64,000 nucleotides of DNA from Faecalibacillus intestinalis. Lineage in GTDB: Bacteria; Bacillota_I; Bacilli_A; Erysipelotrichales; Coprobacillaceae. The notes beneath the pieces are model-generated. The model had not been told where the DNA came from. It saw only the letters and a program-made list of their open reading frames with translations, and did no database searches. The first letter of the stretch is position 1. The number at the start of each line of letters is the position of its first letter. The stretch spans positions 1 through 64,000 of the forward strand of contig NZ_PYLQ01000003.1 of the NCBI RefSeq assembly GCF_003024685.1. Reading direction: 5' to 3'. The translations under genes and the position numbers were made by a program. Positions 26,178-35,024 of the stretch are shown one piece after another.

Positions 26178-26205
26178 ATTATAACATGCTTATTTTAAAT
26201 GTAAA
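26178..26205 (-). promoter_or_regulatory. Promoter for the candidate small RNA
   Basis: On the minus strand: TTTACA, 16-bp spacer, TATAAT. The predicted start is near 26171. It is too far from, and terminated before, the NUDIX gene to serve it. Confidence 0.6.
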
Positions 26206-26269
26206 GGGTTTCATAAAAATAAAAGCTAACTTTAGCTTAGTCTATGTTATAATGACGTTGGTGATAGAA

Positions 26270-27250
26270 ATGAAAAAAATAGTAATTAAAGAAAATGATA
26301 CAAATCAAAGAATCGATAAATATTTAAAAAAATTATTATGTAATGCACCTAGTAATTTTATATATAAGATGTTTAGAAAAAAAGATATTAAAATTAATGG
26401 TAAAAAAGTAAATGAAAAATATATTCTACAAAAAGATGATATTTTAGAAATGTTCCTTTATGATGATAAATTTAATGAATTTACAAAAGAAAAAGATATT
26501 TATGATTTAAAAAGAGAATTTAAAGTATTATATGAAGATCAAAATATTTTAATTGTTGATAAACCAGTAGGTTTATTAGTTCATGGGGATGCTAAAGAAA
26601 ATGTAAATACGCTTTCTCATCAAGTTTTAAGTTATTTAAAAGAAAAAGGTGAATTGGATGTAGGCAGAGAGAGTACGTTTACTCCAGGACCAGTCCATCG
26701 TTTAGATCGTAATACAAGTGGGATCGTTATTTTTGGAAAGACTTTAGCTGCTTTACAGGATTTAAATGAAATGATGAAAAAACGACATCATATTGAAAAA
26801 TCATATATGACGATTTGTAAAGGAAAGCTTACTAAACAACAAGAACTCGTAGGATATGTTAAAAAGATAGATAATGAAGATCGTGTACGTTTTGTTAAAA
26901 AAGATGATAAAGATGCTCTAATGATGAAAACAATTGTAAAGCCAATAAGAACTACAAATGATTTTTCTTTAGTTGAAGTTAAAATTATTACAGGAAGAAT
27001 GCATCAAATAAGGATACATTTATCAAGTATTGATCATCCGGTTATAGGTGATCGTAAATATGGTGATTTTGCTTTAAATAAACAAATGAAACAACAATTT
27101 GGATTAAATAATCAACTTTTACATGCCTATAAAATTAATTTTGTTGATCCGTTTGGTTCACTTAGTTATCTAAAAGGAAAAATAATTATTTGTTCTAAGC
27201 CAACACAATTTAAAAAAATCGAAAAAAGTTTATTTGAAAGCGTTCTCTAA
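26270..27250 (+). CDS. RluA-family rRNA/tRNA pseudouridine synthase
   Basis: A 326-aa enzyme. ATG 26270 follows GGTGATAG, and TATAAT lies about 25 nt upstream; an earlier in-frame ATG falls in the promoter. An N-terminal S4-like RNA-binding domain (residues about 12-75, NFIYKMFRKKDIKINGKKVN) is followed by the synthase core with the catalytic Asp in HRLDRNTSGIVIFGKT, then the GRMHQIRIHLSSIDHPVIGD motif. This is the RluC/RluD-type architecture. The target uridines are not predictable. The last codons overlap a cre site belonging to the next gene. Confidence 0.92.
   Translation: MKKIVIKENDTNQRIDKYLKKLLCNAPSNFIYKMFRKKDIKINGKKVNEKYILQKDDILEMFLYDDKFNEFTKEKDIYDLKREFKVLYEDQNILIVDKPVGLLVHGDAKENVNTLSHQVLSYLKEKGELDVGRESTFTPGPVHRLDRNTSGIVIFGKTLAALQDLNEMMKKRHHIEKSYMTICKGKLTKQQELVGYVKKIDNEDRVRFVKKDDKDALMMKTIVKPIRTTNDFSLVEVKIITGRMHQIRIHLSSIDHPVIGDRKYGDFALNKQMKQQFGLNNQLLHAYKINFVDPFGSLSYLKGKIIICSKPTQFKKIEKSLFESVL
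27234..27248 (+). promoter_or_regulatory. Catabolite-responsive element (cre) at ROK kinase promoter
   Basis: TTGAAAGCGTTCTCT matches the CcpA consensus WTGNAANCGNWNNCW at every fixed position. It overlaps the predicted -35 region of a promoter whose -10 is TATAAT (27266-27271), a position expected to repress. It also overlaps the end of the upstream gene. Confidence 0.6.
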
Positions 27251-27298
27251 ATACATATTTTATTGTATAATTTATTTATAGTTTTAGGAGGAAATAGA

Positions 27299-28216
27299 AT
27301 GAAATATTATATCGGTATCGATTTAGGTGGAACAAATGTAAGAACACTATTAGTAGATGAAAATGGTGAATCTTATAGTGAAGTTAAAGGACCTACTGAA
27401 TGTGGAAATGGTCCGGATTATGTATGTGATAAGATAATAAAACAAATCGAATCATTAGATACATCTGTATGTGGTGGTTTGCAAGGTGTTGAAGGTATTG
27501 GAATTGGTGCTCCAGGGCCAGTAGATACAGAACTTGGTATCATGATTATGGCAAGTAACTTACCAGGATTTGAAAACTATCCAATTTGTCATAAATTAAA
27601 AGAAAAATTTGGATTACCAACTTTTATTGATAATGATGCCAATGTTGCAGGTTTAGCGGAAGCTGTATTAGGTGCAGGAAAAGATTATAAAACAAATTAT
27701 TTTATTACTTGTTCAACTGGTGTTGGTGGAGCATTTGTTGTTGATAAAAAATTAGTATCCGGTGGTAGAGGTCACGCTGGTGAAATTGGAAACATGATTC
27801 TTGTACCAGGTGGTTATAAACAAGGTGCTTTAAATCCAGGAGCTGTTGAAGGAGAAATTTCTGGTACTGCTCTTACAAGAAAAGGTAAAGAAGCTAAAGG
27901 CGATTTAGTAAAACATGCAGGTGATGTTTTCAAATTAGCCGCTGAAGGAGATGAAGCTTGTCAAAAAATTGCTGAAGAATTTATTGATGGTTTCTCTACA
28001 TTACTTGCTAATGTTGCTCATACTGTAGATCCACATTGTTTTGTATTAGGTGGAGGAGTTTTCAAATCTAAAGCTTATTTCTGGGATGAACTTGAAAAAA
28101 GATTTAATAGTAAAATTCATGTAGGTATGAGAAATCATATTCCTCTATTATTTAAAGAAATTGATGATTGTGGTGCAATCGGTGCTGCCATGTTACCAAT
28201 GTCTCAATTAGATTAA
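27299..28216 (+). CDS. ROK-family sugar kinase, probable glucokinase, no zinc motif
   Basis: A 305-aa kinase. ATG 27299 follows AGGAGG; a longer in-frame start lies in the promoter. Motifs: phosphate loop GIDLGGTNVRTLLVD (residues 6-20), GIGAPGPVD near 79, DNDANVAGLAEA near 109 with the catalytic Asp, and GGGVFKS near 265. ROK proteins usually have a zinc-binding CxCGxxGCxE after GHAGEIGN; here this reads MILVPGGYKQGALNPGAVEG with no cysteines. It probably phosphorylates glucose or a related hexose; the missing zinc site makes the substrate less certain. Confidence 0.85.
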   Translation: MKYYIGIDLGGTNVRTLLVDENGESYSEVKGPTECGNGPDYVCDKIIKQIESLDTSVCGGLQGVEGIGIGAPGPVDTELGIMIMASNLPGFENYPICHKLKEKFGLPTFIDNDANVAGLAEAVLGAGKDYKTNYFITCSTGVGGAFVVDKKLVSGGRGHAGEIGNMILVPGGYKQGALNPGAVEGEISGTALTRKGKEAKGDLVKHAGDVFKLAAEGDEACQKIAEEFIDGFSTLLANVAHTVDPHCFVLGGGVFKSKAYFWDELEKRFNSKIHVGMRNHIPLLFKEIDDCGAIGAAMLPMSQLD

Positions 28217-28221
28217 TAAAA

Positions 28222-28248
28222 AATAGCCCCTTTAAGGGGCTATTATTG
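28222..28248 (+). terminator. Terminator after ROK kinase
   Basis: AATAGCCCC, loop TTTAA, GGGGCTATT. A strong stem, but the following T tract is interrupted. Confidence 0.7.
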
Positions 28249-28307
28249 TGTCTTATTGTTTTACTTTAATTTTGTTTTTGATATAATACACGAGAAGGAG
28301 GACGATT

Positions 28308-29441
28308 ATGAAAAAAAGAGTCGTTTTAGGATTAAGTGGAGGTGTTGACTCTGCTGTAGCAGCTTATTTACTTAAACAACAAGGATATGAAGTTATTGGC
28401 GTATTTATGCGAAACTGGGATAGCCAATTAAATAATGATATTTTAGGTAATCCCACAAATGATAACGATATTTGTCCTCAAGAACAAGATTATAATGATG
28501 CTAAAGCAGTAGCTAAACATCTTGGAATAGAAATTAGAAGAGTCGATTTTATTAAAGAATATTGGGATAAAGTTTTTACGTATTTTATTGATGAATATGC
28601 TAAAGGAAGAACACCAAATCCTGATATTTTATGTAACAAACATATTAAATTCAAAGCGTTTTTAGAATACGCTGAAGAACTTAATGCAGATTTTATCGCA
28701 ACAGGACATTATGCGCGTGTTGAACATCATGAAGGTAAAGATTCAGTGATGTTAAAAGGAATTGATCAAAATAAAGATCAAACATACTTTTTATGTCAAC
28801 TTAATCAAAAACAATTACAAGCTTCTTTATTTCCTTTAGGAAATATTACAAAACAAGAAGTTAGAAAAATTGCTGAAGAATTAGATTTACCGGTAGCTCA
28901 TAAAAAAGATAGTACAGGAATTTGTTTTATTGGAGAAAGAGACTTTAAACAATTCTTACAAAATTATATTCCAGCAAAACCTGGAAAGATGGTTGATATT
29001 CAAACTGGTAAAGTGATTGGTGATCATATTGGAATTATGTACTATACGATTGGTCAAAGAAAAGGTTTAGGTATTGGTGGTTCAGGTGATGCTTGGTTTG
29101 TTGTTGGGAAAAACTATGATCAAAATATTTTATATATTTGTCAAGGTGACCAAAATGATTGGTTAATGTCTACAGGTGCTTTAATTACAGATGTTAACTG
29201 GATACCAAGTATTAAACCTCAAGAAGCTATTAAATGTAATACAAAGTTTAGATATCGTCAAAAAGATAATCCGGTAACTCTTACTTTTATTGATGAAAAT
29301 ACTGTAAAATTAGAATTTAATCAACCTGTTAAATCTGTAACTCCAGGACAAGCAGCTGTTTTCTATGATGGAGATGTTTGTTTAGGTGGAGGAACGATTG
29401 AAAAAGTCTATAAAGACGGAAAAGAGATTGAATATCTATAA
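28308..29441 (+). CDS. mnmA: tRNA 2-thiouridylase
   Basis: A 377-aa enzyme that thiolates U34 of Lys, Glu and Gln tRNAs. The ATP loop SGGVDSAVAAYLL is at residues 10-22. The two catalytic cysteines are in NPDILCNKH and DSTGICFIGE; the IGQRKGLGIGG loop is conserved. Sulfur normally comes from a cysteine desulfurase. The only desulfurase sequence in the window (3801) is a dead fragment, so another must exist. TATAAT and AGAAGGAGG precede ATG 28308. The stop overlaps the recD2 start (TAATG). Confidence 0.97.
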   Translation: MKKRVVLGLSGGVDSAVAAYLLKQQGYEVIGVFMRNWDSQLNNDILGNPTNDNDICPQEQDYNDAKAVAKHLGIEIRRVDFIKEYWDKVFTYFIDEYAKGRTPNPDILCNKHIKFKAFLEYAEELNADFIATGHYARVEHHEGKDSVMLKGIDQNKDQTYFLCQLNQKQLQASLFPLGNITKQEVRKIAEELDLPVAHKKDSTGICFIGERDFKQFLQNYIPAKPGKMVDIQTGKVIGDHIGIMYYTIGQRKGLGIGGSGDAWFVVGKNYDQNILYICQGDQNDWLMSTGALITDVNWIPSIKPQEAIKCNTKFRYRQKDNPVTLTFIDENTVKLEFNQPVKSVTPGQAAVFYDGDVCLGGGTIEKVYKDGKEIEYL

Positions 29442-31690
29442 TGTTAAAATATACAGGATATATTAGAAAGATTCGCTATTATAGCGAATCTTCTCATTAT
29501 ATAGTTGCATTATTAGAAGTAGAGGAAGATCAGGAACTTTTGACAATGAATGGTTATATGTCAAATTTTAATGATTATGATAAATATGCTTTTTATGGTG
29601 ATTTTGAAATTCATCCTAAATATGGTCAACAATTTAAGTTGGATCATTATGAAATAGTTTTAAGTACAGATGAAGAAGAAATTATTAAATATTTATCAAG
29701 TCCCTTATTTAAGGGAATTGGTCCTACACAAGCAAAATACATTGTTGATGCATTAGGAGAAAATGCACTTTCTTTAATCAAAGAAGATAAACATCATTTA
29801 GATTTAGTTAAAGGAATGACAGTGGCTAAAAGAGAACTTATTTATGAAGTATTGACTTCTAATGATTATGATCAAGAAGTCACACAATTCTTTATGGGAC
29901 ATGGTATTTCTTTAAGGCATATTGGTATTATTCAAGAAACTTATAAAGAAAAAACATTAGAAATCTTACAAAATCATCCATATCAATTAGTAGAAGACAT
30001 TGATGGTATTGGTTTTAAAACAGCAGATGAACTTGCTTTAAAAACAGGAGGAACTTTAAATAATCCGGATCGTTTAAAAGCAGGAGTTATTTATAGTATT
30101 AAACAAAGTTGTTTTTCATCAGGAAGTACATATGTACTTTATGATGAAATAAAAAAAGCTTTTCATAAAATTATTTATCATATTGATGATGAGGTTTTTG
30201 ATGAATATCTCAATACTTTAGTAGAAGAAGGAAGAGTCATCAAAGAAGGAGAATATTATTATGATGAAGAGCTTTATGAAAGTGAAGAAATCATTGCAAA
30301 TTTTTTACACAAAATAAATGATTATCCAGAAGAATTTTATGATGAAAATGAATTAGAAAGACTGCTTGATAACTATCAGGATAAATTTGGTATTGTCTAT
30401 TCAACAAAACAAAAAGAAGCAATCGAATACTTTTTAAAATATCCAATGATGATTTTAACCGGAGGACCAGGAACGGGGAAAACAACGGTTGTTAAAGCAC
30501 TGATTCAAATCTATCGAACACTTTATCCAGAAGATGTAATTTCTCTGGTAGCACCTACAGGAAGAGCAGCGAAAAGATTAAGTGAATTAACAGGTTTGGA
30601 TGCTTGTACGATTCATCGAGAACTTAAATGGGATTTACATAAAAATTCATTTGCGATGAATCGAAATAATCCTTTAAGTAGTCAAGTTTTAATTATTGAT
30701 GAGTTTTCGATGGTTGATAGCTTACTTTTATCTAAATTGTTTGATGCAAGCAGACGTGTTCATAAAGTGTTGTTTATTGGTGATTATCATCAACTTCCTT
30801 CAGTAGCACCAGGAAATGTTTTAAAAGATTTTATTGAAAGTCAATTAAAAGTTATTGAATTGGATGAGATTTATCGTCAATCAAAAGATTCAGGAATTGT
30901 GCAATTGGCACATCAATTAATTCATCAAGAAGTGAATGATTTATCGTTGTTTGAACAATATAAAGATATTCATTTTTATAATAGTACCAATTTTGAAATT
31001 ATTAAAAATGTGACAACAATTGTAAAAAAAGCAATAAAAAATGGCTATGATCAAAATGATATACAAGTTTTAGCACCAATTTATCAAGGCGTTGCAGGAA
31101 TCAATGCTTTAAATTTGGCTTTACAGGAAATTTTTAATCCTAAGAATCATCAAGAAGAATATCGTATTGGACAGAAAGTTTATCGAGAAGGAGATAAAAT
31201 CTTACAATTAAAAAATAGACCAGATGATGATATTTATAATGGAGATATTGGTGTTTTAGTTGAAATTAATCGTAAAGATGGTTTTGAATATTTAGAAGAT
31301 ACGCTTATTGTTGATTATGATGGTAATTTAGTCGAATATACATCAAAAGATTTTATGACTTTTACATTGGCTTATTGTATGTCAATTCATAAAGCTCAAG
31401 GAAATGAGTTTAAAATTGTTATTATGCCTGTTTTAAATGATTATTATATTATGCTTAAAAGAAATTTGATTTATACAGGTCTAACAAGAGCTAAACAAGC
31501 TTTATTTATTTTAGGTAATCCACAAGCTTTTCTTTATGGTATAAAAAATATTTCTGATAGTAAAAGAAAAACAACATTAGTAAATAAAATCAATCAAAAT
31601 AAAAATGTTGAAACATATGAAGAATCTTCATATAATCAAGAACTTAAACAAAATATTACAGATTTTTTAAATGATGATGAAACTGTATAA
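29441..31690 (+). CDS. recD2: RecD2-type DNA helicase
   Basis: A 749-aa SF1B helicase of the RecBC-independent type. N-terminal OB/helix-hairpin region (about 1-330) includes DIDGIGFKTADELA. Walker A is GGPGTGKTTVVKALIQ near residue 345, then VAPTGRAAKRLSELTG, Walker B IIDEFSMVD, GDYHQLPSVAPGNVL, and C-terminal SIHKAQGNEF and TGLTRAKQ. It takes part in recombination and replication-fork repair with 5'-3' polarity. Translation is coupled to mnmA by TAATG. mnmA/recD2/alaS order matches Bacillus. Confidence 0.95.
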   Translation: MLKYTGYIRKIRYYSESSHYIVALLEVEEDQELLTMNGYMSNFNDYDKYAFYGDFEIHPKYGQQFKLDHYEIVLSTDEEEIIKYLSSPLFKGIGPTQAKYIVDALGENALSLIKEDKHHLDLVKGMTVAKRELIYEVLTSNDYDQEVTQFFMGHGISLRHIGIIQETYKEKTLEILQNHPYQLVEDIDGIGFKTADELALKTGGTLNNPDRLKAGVIYSIKQSCFSSGSTYVLYDEIKKAFHKIIYHIDDEVFDEYLNTLVEEGRVIKEGEYYYDEELYESEEIIANFLHKINDYPEEFYDENELERLLDNYQDKFGIVYSTKQKEAIEYFLKYPMMILTGGPGTGKTTVVKALIQIYRTLYPEDVISLVAPTGRAAKRLSELTGLDACTIHRELKWDLHKNSFAMNRNNPLSSQVLIIDEFSMVDSLLLSKLFDASRRVHKVLFIGDYHQLPSVAPGNVLKDFIESQLKVIELDEIYRQSKDSGIVQLAHQLIHQEVNDLSLFEQYKDIHFYNSTNFEIIKNVTTIVKKAIKNGYDQNDIQVLAPIYQGVAGINALNLALQEIFNPKNHQEEYRIGQKVYREGDKILQLKNRPDDDIYNGDIGVLVEINRKDGFEYLEDTLIVDYDGNLVEYTSKDFMTFTLAYCMSIHKAQGNEFKIVIMPVLNDYYIMLKRNLIYTGLTRAKQALFILGNPQAFLYGIKNISDSKRKTTLVNKINQNKNVETYEESSYNQELKQNITDFLNDDETV

Positions 31691-31729
31691 TTTTGTAAAA
31701 TAAAGACATACTCAAATAGAGGTGATAAA

Positions 31730-31840
31730 ATGAAACGCAATAATATTATTATGGCATTAACTCTTACATCATTAGCACTTCTATTTAGTGAAACTGAATG
31801 TGGTTGCCATGTTATGGAAACAATTAAAGAAAAAATGTAA
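31730..31840 (+). CDS. 36-aa peptide with hydrophobic N-half and Cys-Gly-Cys
   Basis: A small frame behind a good ribosome site (GAGGTGATAAA, then ATG 31730). The sequence begins MKRNNIIMALTLTSLALLFS, like a signal or membrane segment, and continues with ETECGCHVMETIKEKM; Cys24 and Cys26 form CGC. It lies between recD2 and the alaS T-box promoter and ends at TAA 31840. I know no family. It could be a membrane or secreted small protein, or a metal- or redox-active peptide. The ribosome site and signal-like bias support translation. Confidence 0.5.
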   Translation: MKRNNIIMALTLTSLALLFSETECGCHVMETIKEKM

Positions 31841-31844
31841 GATA

Positions 31845-31873
31845 TTGAAATACTTTTGTATTTCGTGTATAAT
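31845..31873 (+). promoter_or_regulatory. alaS leader promoter
   Basis: TTGAAA (31845-31850), 17-bp spacer, TATAAT (31868-31873). The spacer and -35 also form the hairpin GAAATAC-TTTT-GTATTTC (31847-31864). Confidence 0.85.
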
Positions 31874-31879
31874 GCAAAT

Positions 31880-32090
31880 AAATCGTTGAAAAAGATCAGT
31901 ACTATATAGAATATTTTAGAGAGAACATGGTGGGTGAAAATGTTTATAGGATATATAGGAAAGCTACTTTGGAGAGTAATTAATGATTACCGTAGAACTG
32001 CGTTAAAGTTTAATTAAGGGCATGTATTTTTACATGAACTAGGATGGTACCGCGATAAAGTCGTTCCTAGATAAGGACGACTTTTTATAT
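31880..32090 (+). promoter_or_regulatory. T-box riboswitch (Ala) upstream of alaS
   Basis: The T-box core GGATGGTACCGCG (32042-32054) is followed by the terminator AAGTCGTTCCT/AGGACGACTTTTT (about 32058-32086). Stem I region has a GGTGGGTGAAAATG loop (about 31931) and a likely specifier GCT (Ala) in GGAAAGCTAC at about 31968-31977, followed by A as is usual. Uncharged tRNA-Ala pairs through the specifier and the antiterminator bulge to permit alaS expression. Confidence 0.93.
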
Positions 32091-32111
32091 TGTCAAAAAA
32101 GGAGAAAAGAA

Positions 32112-34718
32112 ATGAAACAATTAACCGGAAATCAAGTTAGACAAATGTTCTTGGATTATTTCAAATCTAAAGGACATATGATCGAACCAGGTGCATCACT
32201 TATTCCTCATAACGATCCAACTTTATTATGGATCAATGCAGGGGTTGCTGCACTAAAAAAATATTTTGATGGTAGTGAAAAACCAGCATGTAATCGTATT
32301 GCAAATGCACAAAAATCAATTCGTACAAACGATATTGAAAATGTTGGTAAAACAGCAAGACATCATACTTTCTTTGAAATGTTAGGAAACTTCTCAATTG
32401 GAGATTATTTCAAAGAAGAAGCAATTCCATTTGCTTGGGAATTTTTAACAAGTCCAGAATGGATTGGTTTTGATAAAGAAAAATTATATGTTACTGTTTA
32501 CACAGATGATGAAGATGCTTATCGTATTTGGACAGAAGTATGTCATGTAGATCCAAGTCATATTTTAAAAACATATGAAAACTTCTGGGAAATTGGAGAA
32601 GGTCCAGGTGGTCCTGACTCAGAAATTTTCTATGACCGTGGAGAAAAATATGATCCTGAAGGTTTAGGAGAAAAATTATTCTTCGAAGAAATGGAAAATG
32701 ATCGTTATATTGAAGTATGGAACGTTGTTTTCTCTCAATATGATTGTAATCCAGCGATTGATCGTAAAGAATATAAAGAACTTCCACAAAAAAATATTGA
32801 TACTGGTATGGGACTTGAAAGATTAGTAAGTATTATTCAAGGTGGAGAAACAAACTTTGATACTGATTTATTCTTACCAATCATTCATGCTACTGAAAAA
32901 TTAGCCAATGTTTCTTATGAAGAAAATAAAATGGCTTATCGTGTTATTGCTGACCATATTCGTACTGTAACTTTTGCTTTAGCTGATGGAGCAATGTTTG
33001 ACAATGCTGGTAGAGGGTATGTTTTAAGACGTATTTTAAGACGTGCTGTTCGTTATGGTAAACAAATTGGTATTGAAAAAGCATTTATGTATGATTTAGT
33101 ACCATTAGTTTGTGATATGATGAAAGAGTTCTATGATTATTTACCAGAAAAACAAGATTTTATTTCAACAATGGTTAAAAAAGAAGAAGAAGCTTTTCAT
33201 AAAACATTATTAAATGGTGAAAAATTATTAAAATCATTAATTGATAAAAATGAAAATGGAGAAATCAGTGGAAAAGATGCTTTCAAACTTTATGATACAT
33301 ATGGTTTCCCATTTGAATTAACATTAGAAATTGCTGAAGAATCAAATTTAACAGTTAATGAAGAAGATTTTAAAGAAGAATTAAAAATTCAACAAGAAAG
33401 ATCTCGTGCATCACGTGATAACAATGAATCAATGGCAAGTCAAAAACCTGATTTAATGGCTTTTGTTGAACCTTCTACATTTGTTTATGATCCTACACCA
33501 ATCCAAGGAAAAGTTATTGGATTATTCAAAGATGGTGTTAAAACAGATGAAATCACTGATAAAGGAGAAGTTATCTTTGATACAACTCCATTCTACGGTG
33601 AAATGGGTGGACAATGTGGTGATACTGGATCATTAGATAATGAGACAACACATGCAAATGTTGTTAATACTTTAAATGCACCAAATAAACAACATATGCA
33701 TTTTGTTGAAGTAAAAGAAGGAGCTATTCATTTAGGTGATACTTTTACATTATCAATTGATCAACAAAAACGTCGTCAAATTACAGCAAACCATAGTGCA
33801 ACACATATTTTACAAAAAGCTTTACAAGAAACTTTAGGTGATCATATCAGCCAAGCAGGTTCTTATGTTGATGATAAAGTTTTAAGATTTGACTTTACTC
33901 ATTTTGAAAAAATTTCTGCTGAATTATTAAAAGAAATTGAAGAAAAAGTTAATCAAATTGTTTTTGAAGGACGTCCTGTTGTTATTAAAAATATGACAAA
34001 AGAAGAAGCTTTAGCATCAGGGGCAATGGCTTTATTTGATGAAAAATACGGAGATGTTGTTCGTGTTGTCAACATTGGAGATTACTCTATTGAATTATGT
34101 GGTGGTTGCCATGTTTCAAACAGTTCTGAAATTGGTTTATTTAAAATCGTGAGTGAAGAATCTGTAGGTAGTGGAATTAGACGTATTGTGGCACAAAGCG
34201 GTTTAGCTGCTTATAATGCAATGGTTCATGAAAAAGAAACAGTAGATACAATTGCTTCAACATTAAATCTTAAAAATAGAAAAGATGTTGTAAACAAAGT
34301 AGAAGCATTAAAAGAAGACTTAAAAGAAGCAAAAGCAGAAATTGAACAATTATCAGCTAAATTAAATGCAATTCAAGCTGCATCAAAAGCAAATGATATT
34401 GAAGAGATCAATGGAGTTAAAGTTCTTTATGTTGAAGAACAATTAGAAAATTCCAAAGCAAAACAATTAACATTTGATTTTAGAGATCAATTAGAAAGTG
34501 GAATCGTTGTTTTAGTTTCAAAATATGAAGAAAAATGTTCATACTTTGTTTCTGTGTCAAAAGATTTAGTTGGTCAATATAAAGCAGGAAATATCATTAA
34601 AGCAATCAATGAAGTTGTTGACGGTCGTGGTGGTGGAAAACCTGACTTTGCTCAAGGTGGATGTGCTATCAATGATAATATTTCTAAAATCAAAGGTGCT
34701 TTAAAAAATATTTTGTAA
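32112..34718 (+). CDS. alaS: Alanyl-tRNA synthetase
   Basis: An 868-aa class II synthetase of normal length. The aminoacylation core has motif 1-like HTFFEMLGNFSIGDY and motif 2/3 regions up to GRGYVLRRILRRAVRYG. The editing domain has HSATHILQKAL and CGGCHV (zinc ligands His and Cys). The C-terminal C-Ala domain ends GRGGGKPDFAQGG. It charges tRNA-Ala and clears Ser/Gly mischarging. A T-box leader controls it, and the ireB promoter overlaps its stop codon. Confidence 0.98.
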   Translation: MKQLTGNQVRQMFLDYFKSKGHMIEPGASLIPHNDPTLLWINAGVAALKKYFDGSEKPACNRIANAQKSIRTNDIENVGKTARHHTFFEMLGNFSIGDYFKEEAIPFAWEFLTSPEWIGFDKEKLYVTVYTDDEDAYRIWTEVCHVDPSHILKTYENFWEIGEGPGGPDSEIFYDRGEKYDPEGLGEKLFFEEMENDRYIEVWNVVFSQYDCNPAIDRKEYKELPQKNIDTGMGLERLVSIIQGGETNFDTDLFLPIIHATEKLANVSYEENKMAYRVIADHIRTVTFALADGAMFDNAGRGYVLRRILRRAVRYGKQIGIEKAFMYDLVPLVCDMMKEFYDYLPEKQDFISTMVKKEEEAFHKTLLNGEKLLKSLIDKNENGEISGKDAFKLYDTYGFPFELTLEIAEESNLTVNEEDFKEELKIQQERSRASRDNNESMASQKPDLMAFVEPSTFVYDPTPIQGKVIGLFKDGVKTDEITDKGEVIFDTTPFYGEMGGQCGDTGSLDNETTHANVVNTLNAPNKQHMHFVEVKEGAIHLGDTFTLSIDQQKRRQITANHSATHILQKALQETLGDHISQAGSYVDDKVLRFDFTHFEKISAELLKEIEEKVNQIVFEGRPVVIKNMTKEEALASGAMALFDEKYGDVVRVVNIGDYSIELCGGCHVSNSSEIGLFKIVSEESVGSGIRRIVAQSGLAAYNAMVHEKETVDTIASTLNLKNRKDVVNKVEALKEDLKEAKAEIEQLSAKLNAIQAASKANDIEEINGVKVLYVEEQLENSKAKQLTFDFRDQLESGIVVLVSKYEEKCSYFVSVSKDLVGQYKAGNIIKAINEVVDGRGGGKPDFAQGGCAINDNISKIKGALKNIL

Positions 34719-34741
34719 TTTAATACAGTATAAGGTATAAT
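34713..34741 (+). promoter_or_regulatory. ireB operon promoter
   Basis: TTGTAA (34713-34718, overlapping the alaS stop), 17-bp spacer, TATAAT (34736-34741). Confidence 0.7.
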
Positions 34742-34769
34742 ATATATTATAGAAAAGAGGGTGAGTTAG

Positions 34770-35024
34770 ATGGAAGATTTAACAAAAACAAGAGTATTTA
34801 GTTCAGAAGATATGCGTAGAGAAATGATACGCAGTAATCTTAAAACAGTTATCAATGCTTTAAATGAAAGAGGATACAATGCTGTACATCAAATCGCGGG
34901 TTATCTCATATCTAATGATCCTGCATACATCTCTTCTCATAAAAATGCAAGAAATATTATTCAACAAGTTGAAAGAGATGAAATTATTGAAGAATTAGTA
35001 AAATCTTATTTGGAGAAAGAATAA
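34770..35024 (+). CDS. ireB: IreB-family regulatory phosphoprotein
   Basis: An 84-aa UPF0297/DUF965 protein. TKTRVFSSEDM holds the N-terminal Thr residues that are phosphorylated in Enterococcus IreB, followed by LNERGYNAVHQIAGYLISND and PAYISSHKNARNII. In Enterococcus it is a substrate of the PASTA kinase IreK. The alaS-ireB-ruvX order is conserved in Firmicutes. The only kinase in this window (54226) lacks PASTA repeats, so whether it acts here is unknown. It overlaps ruvX by TAATG. Confidence 0.93.
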   Translation: MEDLTKTRVFSSEDMRREMIRSNLKTVINALNERGYNAVHQIAGYLISNDPAYISSHKNARNIIQQVERDEIIEELVKSYLEKE

